This document shows, in pieces, positions 9,063 through 19,068 of a stretch of 64,000 bases of DNA. The translations under genes were made by a program, and so were the position numbers. Location of the stretch: positions 20,540 through 84,539 of the forward strand of contig DASVBY010000028.1 of assembly GCA_036381895.1 (NCBI GenBank), read 5' to 3'. The notes below the pieces were generated by a model. The model did not search any database. It was given only the letters and a program-made list of their open reading frames with translations, and was not told the DNA's origin. Position 1 is the stretch's first letter, and every line of letters begins with the position of its first letter. Origin of the DNA: JACQFZ01 sp036381895 (lineage in GTDB: Bacteria; Pseudomonadota; Gammaproteobacteria; Acidiferrobacterales; Sulfurifustaceae).

Positions 9063-9184
9063 CGCGGCCGTCGAGGAGCGTTGCAGCCGCGCGCCGGAGC
9101 CCGGGGCAGCGCTAGAGCGCCGTCCGCGGCTGTCGCGGCGCGCGGTCAGGCTCGGGGGCCGCGAACAACCATGCAACGGCGCTC
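9063..9184 (+). ncRNA. SAH riboswitch upstream of ahcY
   Basis: The conserved core words of the S-adenosylhomocysteine riboswitch are all present and in order: CGAGGAGCG (9072-9080), TTGCA, CAGGCTCG (9147-9154) and AACGGCGCTC (9175-9184). P1 forms between 9063-9069 and 9157-9163, and continues between CGAG 9072-9075 and CTCG 9151-9154. P2 is a perfect 8-bp helix, CAGCCGCG 9084-9091 with CGCGGCTG 9125-9132. The pseudoknot pairs GAGCG 9076-9080 with CGCTC 9180-9184. The Shine-Dalgarno AGGAG of ahcY is at 9194-9198. This class turns on ahcY when SAH accumulates. Confidence 0.95.
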
Positions 9185-9205
9185 GCTTATCTCAGGAGCA
9201 CGTCC

Positions 9206-10621
9206 ATGAACGCTGTGGTCAACCCCGATTTTCGTGACTACCGGATCGCCGATATCTCGCTTGCCGCCTGGGGGCGGAAGGAGATCGCGATCGCCGAGAG
9301 CGAAATGCCGGCGCTGATGGCGATCCGCGAGGAGTACGCGCCCAGCCAGCCGCTCAAGGACGCACGCATCGCGGGATCGCTGCACATGACGATCCAGACG
9401 GCGGTGCTGATCGAAACCCTCAAAGCGCTCGGCGCCGAGGTGCGCTGGGCATCGTGCAACATATTCTCGACCCAGGACCACGCGGCGGCGGCGATCGCGG
9501 CGACCGGCACCCCGGTGTTCGCCTACAAGGGTGAAACGCTCGAGGAGTACTGGGAATTCACGCACCGGATTTTCGAGTTCGGCGACAGCCGCGGGCCCAA
9601 TATGATTCTGGACGACGGCGGCGATGCGACGCTGCTCGTGCACCTCGGGATCCGCGCCGAGAAGGACCCGTCGGTGCTGAACAATCCCGGCAGCGAAGAG
9701 GAGGAGGCGCTGTTTGCGGCCGTCAAGAAGCGTCTGGCGGCGAAGCCGGGCTGGTACTCGATGATCGCGAAGGAGATTCGCGGCGTCACCGAGGAGACGA
9801 CCACGGGCGTGCACCGGCTCTACCAGATGCACAAGGAAGGCCGGCTGCTGTTCCCGGCGATCAACGTGAACGATTCGGTGACCAAGTCGAAGTTCGACAA
9901 CATCTACGGTTGCCGCGAGTCGCTGGTCGACGGCATCAAGCGCGCCACCGACGTCATGATCGCCGGCAAGATCGCCGTGGTCGCGGGCTACGGCGAGGTT
10001 GGCAAGGGCTCGGCGCAGGCGCTGCGCGGGTTGCAGGCGCAGGTGTGGGTGACGGAGATCGACCCGATCTGTGCGCTGCAGGCGGCGATGGAGGGCTACC
10101 GCGTGGTGACGATGGATTACGCCGCGGACAAAGCCGACATCTTCGTGACGGCGACGGGGAACGTGAACGTCATCACGCACGAGCACATGAAGCGCATGAA
10201 GCACAACGCGATCGTGTGCAACATCGGGCATTTCGACAACGAGATCGACGTCGCCTCGCTGCGGCAGTACAGGTGGGAGAACATCAAACCGCAGGTCGAC
10301 CACATCATCTTTCCGGACGGCAAGCGGCTGATCCTGCTCGCCGAAGGCCGGCTCGTGAACCTCGGCTGCGCGACCGGACACCCGAGCTACGTGATGTCGT
10401 CCTCGTTCGCCAACCAGGTGCTCGCCCAGATCGAGCTGTACACCAAGCGCAGCCAGTATCCGGTCGGCGTCTACATGCTGCCGAAGATACTGGACGAGAA
10501 GGTCGCGAGGCTGCAGCTCAAGAAGCTCGACGCGATGCTGACCGAGCTGACGGACGAGCAGGCGCGCTACATCGGCGTCCCGAAGCAAGGCCCGTACAAG
10601 CCGGAGCATTACCGCTACTGA
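9206..10621 (+). CDS. ahcY: Adenosylhomocysteinase (SAH hydrolase)
   Basis: This 471-residue NAD-dependent cytosolic enzyme splits SAH into adenosine and homocysteine, relieving product inhibition of methyltransferases. It has the family segments NIFSTQDHAAAAI, DDGGDATLL, VNDSVTKSKFDN, the NAD-binding glycine loop VAGYGEVGKGSAQALRG (about residues 258-274), and the C-terminal KPEHYRY. Length matches the long proteobacterial form. The ATG follows an AGGAG Shine-Dalgarno 7 nt away. Translation is expected to be controlled by the SAH riboswitch directly upstream. Confidence 0.98.
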   Translation: MNAVVNPDFRDYRIADISLAAWGRKEIAIAESEMPALMAIREEYAPSQPLKDARIAGSLHMTIQTAVLIETLKALGAEVRWASCNIFSTQDHAAAAIAATGTPVFAYKGETLEEYWEFTHRIFEFGDSRGPNMILDDGGDATLLVHLGIRAEKDPSVLNNPGSEEEEALFAAVKKRLAAKPGWYSMIAKEIRGVTEETTTGVHRLYQMHKEGRLLFPAINVNDSVTKSKFDNIYGCRESLVDGIKRATDVMIAGKIAVVAGYGEVGKGSAQALRGLQAQVWVTEIDPICALQAAMEGYRVVTMDYAADKADIFVTATGNVNVITHEHMKRMKHNAIVCNIGHFDNEIDVASLRQYRWENIKPQVDHIIFPDGKRLILLAEGRLVNLGCATGHPSYVMSSSFANQVLAQIELYTKRSQYPVGVYMLPKILDEKVARLQLKKLDAMLTELTDEQARYIGVPKQGPYKPEHYRY

Positions 10622-10777
10622 GGCCGGCGACGGGCGCCATCCGCCGTCCGCCCCGTCGGACCCCTTGATCGACACCGGTGCCGCAAACCGGGCACACGCG
10701 CCACGCTCAGCGCGAGCGGGTGGGCGGCACCCGCAGCCCGATGCGTCGCGTGTGAATGCGCGCCGCTTGAGGTGAGC

Positions 10778-11629
10778 ATGCAATCACAACAGAAGTACGC
10801 GCGCACCTTCAGCTTCGAGCTTTTTCCGCCGCGCGACGAAGCGGCGCGCAGCAGGCTGCGCGAAGCGGTCGCGCAGCTCGCGCAACTCCGGCCGAGATTC
10901 TTTTCCGTGACGTACGGTGCCGGCGGCTCGACGCGCACGGGTACCCACGAGACCGCGGTCGAACTGCTGACGCAGGGCCTCGATGTGGCGCCGCATCTTT
11001 CCTGCGTCGGCGCGACGCGCGAGAGCCTGCGCGAGCAGGTGCAAGCCTATCGCGCACGCGGCGTGCGCCGCATCGTCGCACTCGGCGGCGACCCGCCCTC
11101 AGGGCTCGGTCTTGCGAGCGGCGGGGAGTTCCGCCACGCCTACCAGCTGGTCGAGCTCATCCGGCAGGAGACCGGCGACCACTTCCACATCGAGGTTGCG
11201 GCGTACCCCGAGGTGCATCCGCGCGCCCGCAGCGCAGCCGATGATCTGCGCCACTTCAAGCACAAGGTGGAATGCGGGGCGAACGGCGCCATCACGCAGT
11301 ATTTCTACAACCCGGACGCGTACTTTCGTTTCGTCGAGGAATGCGAGGCGATCGGCGTGGACGTCCCGATCGTGCCGGGCATCATGCCGATCACGAATTA
11401 CCGCCAGCTTGCGCGCTTCTCGGACGCGTGCGGCGCCGAGATTCCGCGCTGGATCAGACAGCGCCTCGAAGGCTACGGCGACGACCTGGAGTCGATTCGC
11501 GCGTTCGGGCTCGATGTGACCACGGACCTTTGCGATCGGCTGCTCGCGGGTGGTGCGCCTGGGCTTCATTTCTATACGCTCAACCGCGCAGGGCCGACCT
11601 GTACGATCTGGGAGCGCCTCGGCCTGTAG
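10778..11629 (+). CDS. metF: Methylenetetrahydrofolate reductase
   Basis: This 283-residue FAD enzyme reduces 5,10-methylene-THF to 5-methyl-THF for methionine synthesis. It shows the canonical FSFELFPP motif with catalytic Glu (E14), VTYGAGGST, LGGDPP and VPGIMPI segments, and a C-terminal FYTLNRA. The ATG at 10778 has a GAGG Shine-Dalgarno 5 nt upstream; an in-frame GTG six bases earlier is less likely. It follows ahcY after 156 bp in which I see no other gene, and precedes apaH by 27 bp. Confidence 0.96.
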   Translation: MQSQQKYARTFSFELFPPRDEAARSRLREAVAQLAQLRPRFFSVTYGAGGSTRTGTHETAVELLTQGLDVAPHLSCVGATRESLREQVQAYRARGVRRIVALGGDPPSGLGLASGGEFRHAYQLVELIRQETGDHFHIEVAAYPEVHPRARSAADDLRHFKHKVECGANGAITQYFYNPDAYFRFVEECEAIGVDVPIVPGIMPITNYRQLARFSDACGAEIPRWIRQRLEGYGDDLESIRAFGLDVTTDLCDRLLAGGAPGLHFYTLNRAGPTCTIWERLGL

Positions 11630-11656
11630 GCGGGGGCGCTGCAGTGTGCGCGCGCG

Positions 11657-12475
11657 ATGGCAGTCTACGCCATAGGGGACGTGCAGGGGTGCTATGACGC
11701 ACTGCAGCGTCTGCTCGAGGCGCTGCGATTCGATCCCGCAGAGGACCGCCTGTGGTTCACCGGAGATCTGGTGAACCGCGGGCCGGCATCGGCCGCGGTG
11801 CTCCGCTTCGTGGCGGGTTTGGGCGAAGCGGCGGTTTCCGTGCTCGGCAATCACGACTTCCATCTGCTCGCGGTCGCAAGCGGAGTACGGCGGCCGTCAC
11901 GGCGGGACACATTCCACGATATCCTGGGAGCGGAAGATAGTGAGCGATTGCTAACCTGGCTCGCCGAGCGACCTTTGATTCATTACGAGCCGCGGGTGGG
12001 CTATGCGTTGGTGCACGCCGGTGTTCCGCCCGCGTGGTCGATCGCCGAAGCGCTGCATTACGCGGGGGAGGTCGAGGCCGAGATTCGGCAGCGGCGACCG
12101 AGAGTCTTCGAAGCCATGTACGGTGACGAACCGAGCCGGTGGGGCGATGCGCTCACGGGGATCGATCGGCAGCGCTTCGTGGTGAACGCCTTCACCCGGA
12201 TGCGGTATTGTGCCCTGGATGGCCGGCTCGACTTCGCGCACAAGGGACCTCCGGGGTCGCAGCCGCCGGATCTCGTACCGTGGTTCAGGCTGCGCCGGGA
12301 TGACGTCCGTTCGATTCCGATCGTGGTCGGACATTGGTCGACGCTCGGCTACTACGACGGCGAGGGCATCATCGCGCTCGACACGGGATGCTGCTGGGGC
12401 GGAGAGCTTACGGCCGTGCAACTTACCGATGGCCCGCGATCGCGCGTCTCGGTCAAATGTGAAGCAGCCGGCTGA
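11657..12475 (+). CDS. apaH: Symmetrical bis(5'-nucleosyl)-tetraphosphatase
   Basis: This 272-residue metallophosphatase hydrolyses Ap4A to two ADP. In ApaH-containing bacteria it can also remove Np4 caps from RNA. The metal-binding motifs are complete: GDVQGCY (residues 7-13), GDLVNRGP near 37, GNHDFHLL near 62, a VHAG segment and VVGHWS. The length equals that of E. coli ApaH. It sits 27 bp after metF and just before apaG, the reverse of the enterobacterial ksgA-apaG-apaH order. Confidence 0.97.
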   Translation: MAVYAIGDVQGCYDALQRLLEALRFDPAEDRLWFTGDLVNRGPASAAVLRFVAGLGEAAVSVLGNHDFHLLAVASGVRRPSRRDTFHDILGAEDSERLLTWLAERPLIHYEPRVGYALVHAGVPPAWSIAEALHYAGEVEAEIRQRRPRVFEAMYGDEPSRWGDALTGIDRQRFVVNAFTRMRYCALDGRLDFAHKGPPGSQPPDLVPWFRLRRDDVRSIPIVVGHWSTLGYYDGEGIIALDTGCCWGGELTAVQLTDGPRSRVSVKCEAAG

Positions 12476-12535
12476 GTGGAATGCAAATACAGACAGCTGC
12501 GTGCACAACGCAGCGGCGCGTGCGGCGGCGCTTTC

Positions 12536-12916
12536 ATGAAATCGGACAAACACAACATCGCGGTGACGGTACGGACGACCTACATCGCTACCCAGTCCGC
12601 ACCGGAGAGCAACCGTTACGTCTTCGCCTACACCGTGACGATCACGAACGTGGGTGCGGTGCCGGCACGGCTGCTGAGCCGGCACTGGATCATCACCGAC
12701 GGGAACCAGAGGACGCGGGAAGTTCGGGGGGAAGGTGTAGTCGGCGAACAGCCTTACCTGGCGCCGGGGACGACGTTCGAATACACGAGCGGCACGGTGC
12801 TTGAGACGCCTGTCGGGATCATGTGCGGCAGCTACCAGATGGTGGCGGATGACGGCACGCGCTTCGACGCGGAGATTCCGCCGTTCACCTTGAGCGTACC
12901 GGGCACGCTCCACTGA
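12536..12916 (+). CDS. apaG: ApaG domain protein
   Basis: This 126-residue protein matches ApaG (about 125 residues). It has the VRTTYIATQSAPE start, the YTVTITNVG beta strand, LLSRHWIITDG, the VRGEGVVGEQP loop, and the GSYQMVADDG and IPPFTLS C-terminal strands. ApaG has a fibronectin-III-like fold of uncertain function and is usually linked to apaH. I chose the ATG at 12536; an upstream in-frame GTG at 12476, directly after the apaH stop, would add 20 unrelated residues. The Shine-Dalgarno is weak. Its stop codon lies within a perfect inverted repeat facing the convergent gyrB. Confidence 0.95.
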   Translation: MKSDKHNIAVTVRTTYIATQSAPESNRYVFAYTVTITNVGAVPARLLSRHWIITDGNQRTREVRGEGVVGEQPYLAPGTTFEYTSGTVLETPVGIMCGSYQMVADDGTRFDAEIPPFTLSVPGTLH

Positions 12917-12926
12917 GCGTGCCCGG
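12899..12926. terminator. Perfect 12-bp inverted repeat between convergent apaG and gyrB
   Basis: CCGGGCACGCTC (12899-12910) and GAGCGTGCCCGG (12915-12926) form a perfect 12-bp stem with a 4-nt loop. It overlaps the apaG stop codon and ends 7 bp before the gyrB stop. No T-run follows on either strand, so it is not a classic intrinsic terminator. It may still stop or stabilise both transcripts. Confidence 0.6.
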
Positions 12927-12932
12927 GAGCGA

Positions 12933-15365
<2,433 letters not shown>

Positions 15366-15436
15366 GGGCCCTGTATTCTACCATTTTCCGGCCCCTCCCG
15401 CGCGGGTAACCGGAAGCCAAGCAGGCCGGCGCTGGG

Positions 15437-15469
15437 TGTTTCACGTGGAACCAAGTTCCACGTGAAACC
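15437..15469. promoter_or_regulatory. Two inverted parS centromere sites
   Basis: Two ParB-binding sites face each other in the gyrB-dnaN gap. Site 1 is TGTTTCACGTGGAACC (15437-15452), 15 of 16 matches to the consensus TGTTTCACGTGGAACA. Site 2 on the other strand is GGTTTCACGTGGAACT (15454-15469), 14 of 16 matches. Together they make 14-bp inverted arms separated by 3 bp, so RNA of this stretch could also form a hairpin after dnaN. ParA and ParB are encoded about 13 kb away at 28.7-30.3 kb. Confidence 0.92.
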
Positions 15470-15474
15470 GCGCG

Positions 15475-16575
15475 TCACAGTCGCATCGGCATGATGATGT
15501 ATTGCGCGTCCGCCTGACCCGGTGCACGAAGGGTGCAGCTGCTATTCGGATCATTCAGTCCGAGCACCACTTCATTGCCGTCGATAGCCCCGGCTGCCTC
15601 GAGCAAATAGGTCACATTGAAACCGATTTCCAGTCCCTCTCCCTGGTAGCTCGTCTCCACTTCCTCGACCGCCTCCTCCTGCTCCGGATTGTGGGCACTC
15701 AAGAGGAGCTTTCCCGTCTCGAGATTTAACCGGATACCCCGGTATTTCTCGTTTGCCAGGATTGCGACCCGCCCCATCGCTTCACGAAACGCCTGCCGGT
15801 CTAGCGGAACCTGCTTGCTCTGCTGAAGCGGGATCACCCTCGTATAGTCCGGGAATTTCCCATCGATGAGCTTCGACGTGAATGTCGCCTCGGCCAAAGT
15901 CAGCCGGATGTGGTTCGCGCTGATCTCAAGCCGGATCGGATCACTCGTTTCGCCGACCAGCCGACTGATTTCGAGCACCGCCTTGCGCGGCACGATGACC
16001 TGTAGCGTCTCGCCGGCCGCTCCCTCGCACTCCGTGTCCGCAATTGCCATGCGGTGACCGTCGGTCGCGACCGCACGAAGCCTGGTGCCCTCGTTCTCGA
16101 GGTACAAGCCGTTCAGGTAATAGCGCACATCCTGCTGCGCCATACAAAACGCCGTCCGCTCCAGGATTCGCTTGAGCCGGGAGGCCGGCAACACCACGGC
16201 TTCCTTGAAGGAACCGGTCTCAACCTTCGGGAAGTCCGCCACTGGGAGCGACGACAACGTGAAGCGGCTGCGACCCGACTTCACCACTACCCTCTCCCCC
16301 TGCCGGCTCAGCGTTATCTTCGACCCCTCGGGCAACGCCCGGCAGATGTCGAAGAGTTTCCGGGCTGGTACCGTGACCTCGCCGGCCTTTTCGACCCCCC
16401 CGGGGACCCGACAAACCATTTCCAGCTCGAGATCGGTGCCCGTCAGCGACACGCCGTCTCCATCGGTTCGCAGGAGCATGTACGACAGGATGGGCAACGT
16501 CTGCCGGCGTTCCACCACCCCTGCCACCATTGTCAATGGCTTAAGGACCTTCTCCCGCTCGAGTTCGACTTGCAT
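15475..16575 (-). CDS. dnaN: DNA polymerase III beta sliding clamp
   Basis: This 366-residue protein forms the ring-shaped clamp that tethers Pol III to DNA. It shows the family N terminus MQVELEREKVLKPLTMV, the GTDLELEM and VPARKLFDICRALPEG segments, the YYLNGLYLE and ATDGHRMA segments in the middle domain, and the C-terminal FIIMPMRL-like end (YIIMPMRL). Length equals E. coli DnaN (366). It lies between the dnaA-side origin region and the parS/gyrB segment, reading away from dnaA. Confidence 0.98.
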   Translation of the reverse strand: MQVELEREKVLKPLTMVAGVVERRQTLPILSYMLLRTDGDGVSLTGTDLELEMVCRVPGGVEKAGEVTVPARKLFDICRALPEGSKITLSRQGERVVVKSGRSRFTLSSLPVADFPKVETGSFKEAVVLPASRLKRILERTAFCMAQQDVRYYLNGLYLENEGTRLRAVATDGHRMAIADTECEGAAGETLQVIVPRKAVLEISRLVGETSDPIRLEISANHIRLTLAEATFTSKLIDGKFPDYTRVIPLQQSKQVPLDRQAFREAMGRVAILANEKYRGIRLNLETGKLLLSAHNPEQEEAVEEVETSYQGEGLEIGFNVTYLLEAAGAIDGNEVVLGLNDPNSSCTLRAPGQADAQYIIMPMRL

Positions 16576-16815
16576 GGCGTGTGTTTCGACTCAGTAACGA
16601 CTTAGCTTTTTGGCTCTGTTGTGATTGCTACTACGGCCGCGGCGTTCTGTGGGTAAGGCTCCGTCATCGCTCCGGAACCGCTGAAAAGTCCTAATCCTCG
16701 ACTGTGGATAAGGTCGACGAAAGCCTGTGTATAAGGCGGCAAAAATATGTGGGCCAACGTAGTACTTATCCTCAGTCGTGGCAGGGCTCCCGGATGTGCA
16801 CATGATATCCACAAC
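16576..16815. other. Putative chromosomal replication origin (oriC) between dnaA and dnaN
   Basis: The 240-bp dnaA-dnaN gap holds a cluster of DnaA boxes. Two match the 9-mer TTATNCACA exactly on the minus strand: TGTGGATAA 16703-16711 and TGTGTATAA 16726-16734. Three others differ by one base: TGTGGGTAA 16648-16656, TTATCCTCA 16766-16774 and ATATCCACA 16805-16813. AT-richer stretches (about 16590-16630 and AAAAATAT at 16741) could be the unwinding element. The dnaA-rpmH gap, the other usual site, shows no boxes. The assignment is an inference from box clustering and location. Confidence 0.82.
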
Positions 16816-18165
16816 CTATGTCGTCAGTATGCGCAGCAGGTTGTTGTAGTCCTCGTGCACCCGGGGATCCTTGGAGACCAGCTCTGCAACCTTGCGGCAG
16901 GCGTGCAGGACGGTCGTGTGATCGCGCCCGCCGAAGGCTTCGCCGATCTCTGGCAGGCTATGATCCGTCAGTTCCTTCGCGAGCGCCATGGCGATCTGGC
17001 GAGGCCGCGCTACGTGGCGCGCGCGGCTCTTCGCATGGAGGTCGGCAATCCGGATCTTGAAGTACTCTGCCACGGTCTTCTGAATGTTGTTGATCGTGAC
17101 CAAGCGTTCCTGGAAGCTCAGCAGGTCCTTCAGGCTGTCGCTCGCGAGCTCCATATCGACAGGACGACCCGTGAAGAACGCGCTTGCGAGTACCCGCCGC
17201 AGCGCCCCCTCAAGCTCACGCACGTTCGAGCGTACGCGCTTGGCTATAAAGAACGCGACGTCTTCCGGCAGGTCCACACCCTCGTGCTTCGCCTTGTTGA
17301 TGAGAATGGCAACACGGGTCTCCAGTTCGGGTGGCTCGATGGAAACCGTAAGCCCCGAGCCGAATCGTGAGATCAGGCGCTCCTCGACTCCCGTCAGCTC
17401 GCGCGGGAAGCGGTCGGCGGTGATGATGACCTGACGCTGAGATTCAACTAAGGCATTGAATGTATGGAAGAATTCTTCCTGCGAGCGCTCCTTGCCGACG
17501 AAGAACTGGATATCGTCTATTAACAAGGCATCCAGGCTTCTATATAGACGCTTGAAGTCGTTAATGGCGTTATGCTGCAGTGCCTTCACCATGTCCGCCA
17601 CGAAGCGCTCCGAGTGGACATAGGCGATGTTCGCGCTTTCCCGGCGGGCGAGCATGAGGTTGCCCGCCGCCTGCATCAGGTGCGTCTTCCCTAGACCTAC
17701 GCCTCCGTAAATGAATAGCGGGTTGTAGGCAACGCCAGGGTTCTCACCCACCTGGCGCGCGGCGGCCCGCGCCACCTGGTTCGACTTCCCTTCGACGTGC
17801 GTGTCGAACGTGAACTCGGGATTCAGGCGCCCGAGGATCGCACCGCGACGCTTTGCGGTCTCACCATTGCGTGCAGCGTCGCCGTCCCCATCGCTGCGCC
17901 GACGAATCTGGCTGCCGACCTCGATCGTCACCCTTGCCTCCCGTCCCTGCGCGAGCTCCTGCACGAGCTCGCCGATGCGGCCGATGAAGTGATCGCGCAC
18001 CCATTCCATGACGAACCGGTTGGGCGCGAGCAGCCGCAGCCCGTCCGCTTCGAGCACCGCATGCAGCGGACGAATCCACGTGTTGAACTGCTGCGGCGGA
18101 AGCTCGTCCTCGAGGCGATCGAGGCACCTCTCCCAGAGGTTCGTTTGCGGCGTTACAGCACTCAC
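16816..18165 (-). CDS. dnaA: Chromosomal replication initiator DnaA
   Basis: This 449-residue AAA+ protein binds DnaA boxes and opens oriC. Domain I begins NLWERCLDRLEDELPPQQFNTWI. Domain III has Walker A GGVGLGKTH, Walker B LLIDDIQF and the sensor ADRFPRELTGVEERL. Domain IV carries the DnaA signature GRDHTTVLHACRKV. I chose the GTG at 18165 (VSAVTPQTNLWE) because it gives the normal N terminus; an open frame continues upstream but encodes unrelated residues. The Shine-Dalgarno is weak. rpmH lies divergently upstream. Confidence 0.97.
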   Translation of the reverse strand: MSAVTPQTNLWERCLDRLEDELPPQQFNTWIRPLHAVLEADGLRLLAPNRFVMEWVRDHFIGRIGELVQELAQGREARVTIEVGSQIRRRSDGDGDAARNGETAKRRGAILGRLNPEFTFDTHVEGKSNQVARAAARQVGENPGVAYNPLFIYGGVGLGKTHLMQAAGNLMLARRESANIAYVHSERFVADMVKALQHNAINDFKRLYRSLDALLIDDIQFFVGKERSQEEFFHTFNALVESQRQVIITADRFPRELTGVEERLISRFGSGLTVSIEPPELETRVAILINKAKHEGVDLPEDVAFFIAKRVRSNVRELEGALRRVLASAFFTGRPVDMELASDSLKDLLSFQERLVTINNIQKTVAEYFKIRIADLHAKSRARHVARPRQIAMALAKELTDHSLPEIGEAFGGRDHTTVLHACRKVAELVSKDPRVHEDYNNLLRILTT

Positions 18166-18264
18166 GACGAATCGGGCACGGCACAAGGAGGGGGAAGGCA
18201 GTCTAGCGGCTAACAGGCAGGCCTTCCATACCGCACCGTCGGCGCCTGACCACCGCCACGCCAT

Positions 18265-18294
18265 TTGACAACGCGCGCGCCGAAACAGTACCTT
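18265..18294 (+). promoter_or_regulatory. Probable sigma-70 promoter of rpmH-rnpA
   Basis: A perfect -35 box TTGACA (18265-18270) is followed after 18 bp by TACCTT (18289-18294), a fair -10 box. It sits 57 bp upstream of the rpmH start codon, in the dnaA-rpmH divergent gap. The -35 is convincing; the -10 assignment is approximate. Confidence 0.6.
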
Positions 18295-18350
18295 TGCGCG
18301 CCCGATGCGCGTCGCATATCCGTCGCGCGCAAGCAGCGAGACCGAAGATC

Positions 18351-18485
18351 ATGAAGCGGACCTACCAGCCGAGCCTCCTCAAGCGCAAGCGCACACACGG
18401 ATTCCGGGCGCGTATGCGCACCGTGGGCGGCCGCGCGGTCATCAAGGCGCGCCGCGCCAAAGGTCGCAAACGGTTGACGGTATAA
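18351..18485 (+). CDS. rpmH: 50S ribosomal protein L34
   Basis: This 44-residue basic protein is L34, with the family sequence pattern MKRTYQPSLLKRKRTHGFRA and a C-terminal RRAKGRKRLTV. It opens the rpmH-rnpA-yidD-yidC-mnmE cluster conserved next to dnaA in most bacteria. It reads away from dnaA. Confidence 0.98.
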   Translation: MKRTYQPSLLKRKRTHGFRARMRTVGGRAVIKARRAKGRKRLTV

Positions 18486-18502
18486 GCGGGCCGTCGTCGC
18501 GC

Positions 18503-18841
18503 TTGCGCTTCGGGCGCGACCGCCGCCTGCGGCGCGCGGCCGACTTCGAGGCGGTACGCCAGCGGGCGCAGCACCGGACGCGGGACCGCTTCTTCGCCAT
18601 CGCGGCCGTTCCAACGTCCGGCCCCGCCCGCCTCGGCGTGGCTGTCTCCCGGAGGGTCTCGGGCAACGCGGTTGTCCGCAACCGTATCAAGCGCCAGATC
18701 AGAGAATCGTTCCGTATGCACCAGTTTATGCTCCACGGCCTCGACGTCGTCGTTGTGGCGCAGCGCCCCGCCGCCGAGGCGGCGAATGCGACGCTCGCGG
18801 CGTCTCTGCGCGCCCACTGGAGCCGGCTCGCTGCCCGATGA
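18503..18841 (+). CDS. rnpA: Ribonuclease P protein component
   Basis: This basic protein (about 112 residues) is the RNase P subunit that helps process tRNA 5' ends. It shows RFGRDRRLRRAADFEAV at the N terminus and the RNR signature around VSRRVSGNAVVRNRIKRQIRES. No ATG or GTG gives a normal N terminus. The TTG at 18503, 17 bp after the rpmH stop, fits best by length but has no clear Shine-Dalgarno. The frame is also open upstream through rpmH. Its stop overlaps yidD as ATGA. Confidence 0.93.
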   Translation: MRFGRDRRLRRAADFEAVRQRAQHRTRDRFFAIAAVPTSGPARLGVAVSRRVSGNAVVRNRIKRQIRESFRMHQFMLHGLDVVVVAQRPAAEAANATLAASLRAHWSRLAAR

Positions 18842-19068
18842 TCCGCGTGTTGCTTGGGCTCCTGCGGATCTACCGCTATCTGCTGAGCCCGCTTCTGGGG
18901 CCCTGCTGCCGGTTCCACCCGAGCTGCTCCGCCTACGCGATCGAAGCCCTTGAGCGCCATGGGCTCGTGCACGGCTCGCGCCTCGCGCTCCTGCGTCTCG
19001 CGAAATGTCACCCCTGGCACCCTGGCGGCGTCGACCCCGTACCGCCCACCCTAGGTACCGATGGATAA
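18838..19068 (+). CDS. yidD: Membrane protein insertion efficiency factor YidD
   Basis: This 76-residue protein matches YidD, a small membrane-associated factor that aids YidC-dependent insertion. It has an N-terminal amphipathic LLGLLRIYRYLLSPLLG, the Cys motif CCRFHPSCSAYA (residues 23-34) and the C-terminal RLAKCHPWHPGG. It starts within the rnpA stop (ATGA) and its end overlaps yidC by 8 bp, so the three genes are translationally linked. Confidence 0.97.
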   Translation: MIRVLLGLLRIYRYLLSPLLGPCCRFHPSCSAYAIEALERHGLVHGSRLALLRLAKCHPWHPGGVDPVPPTLGTDG

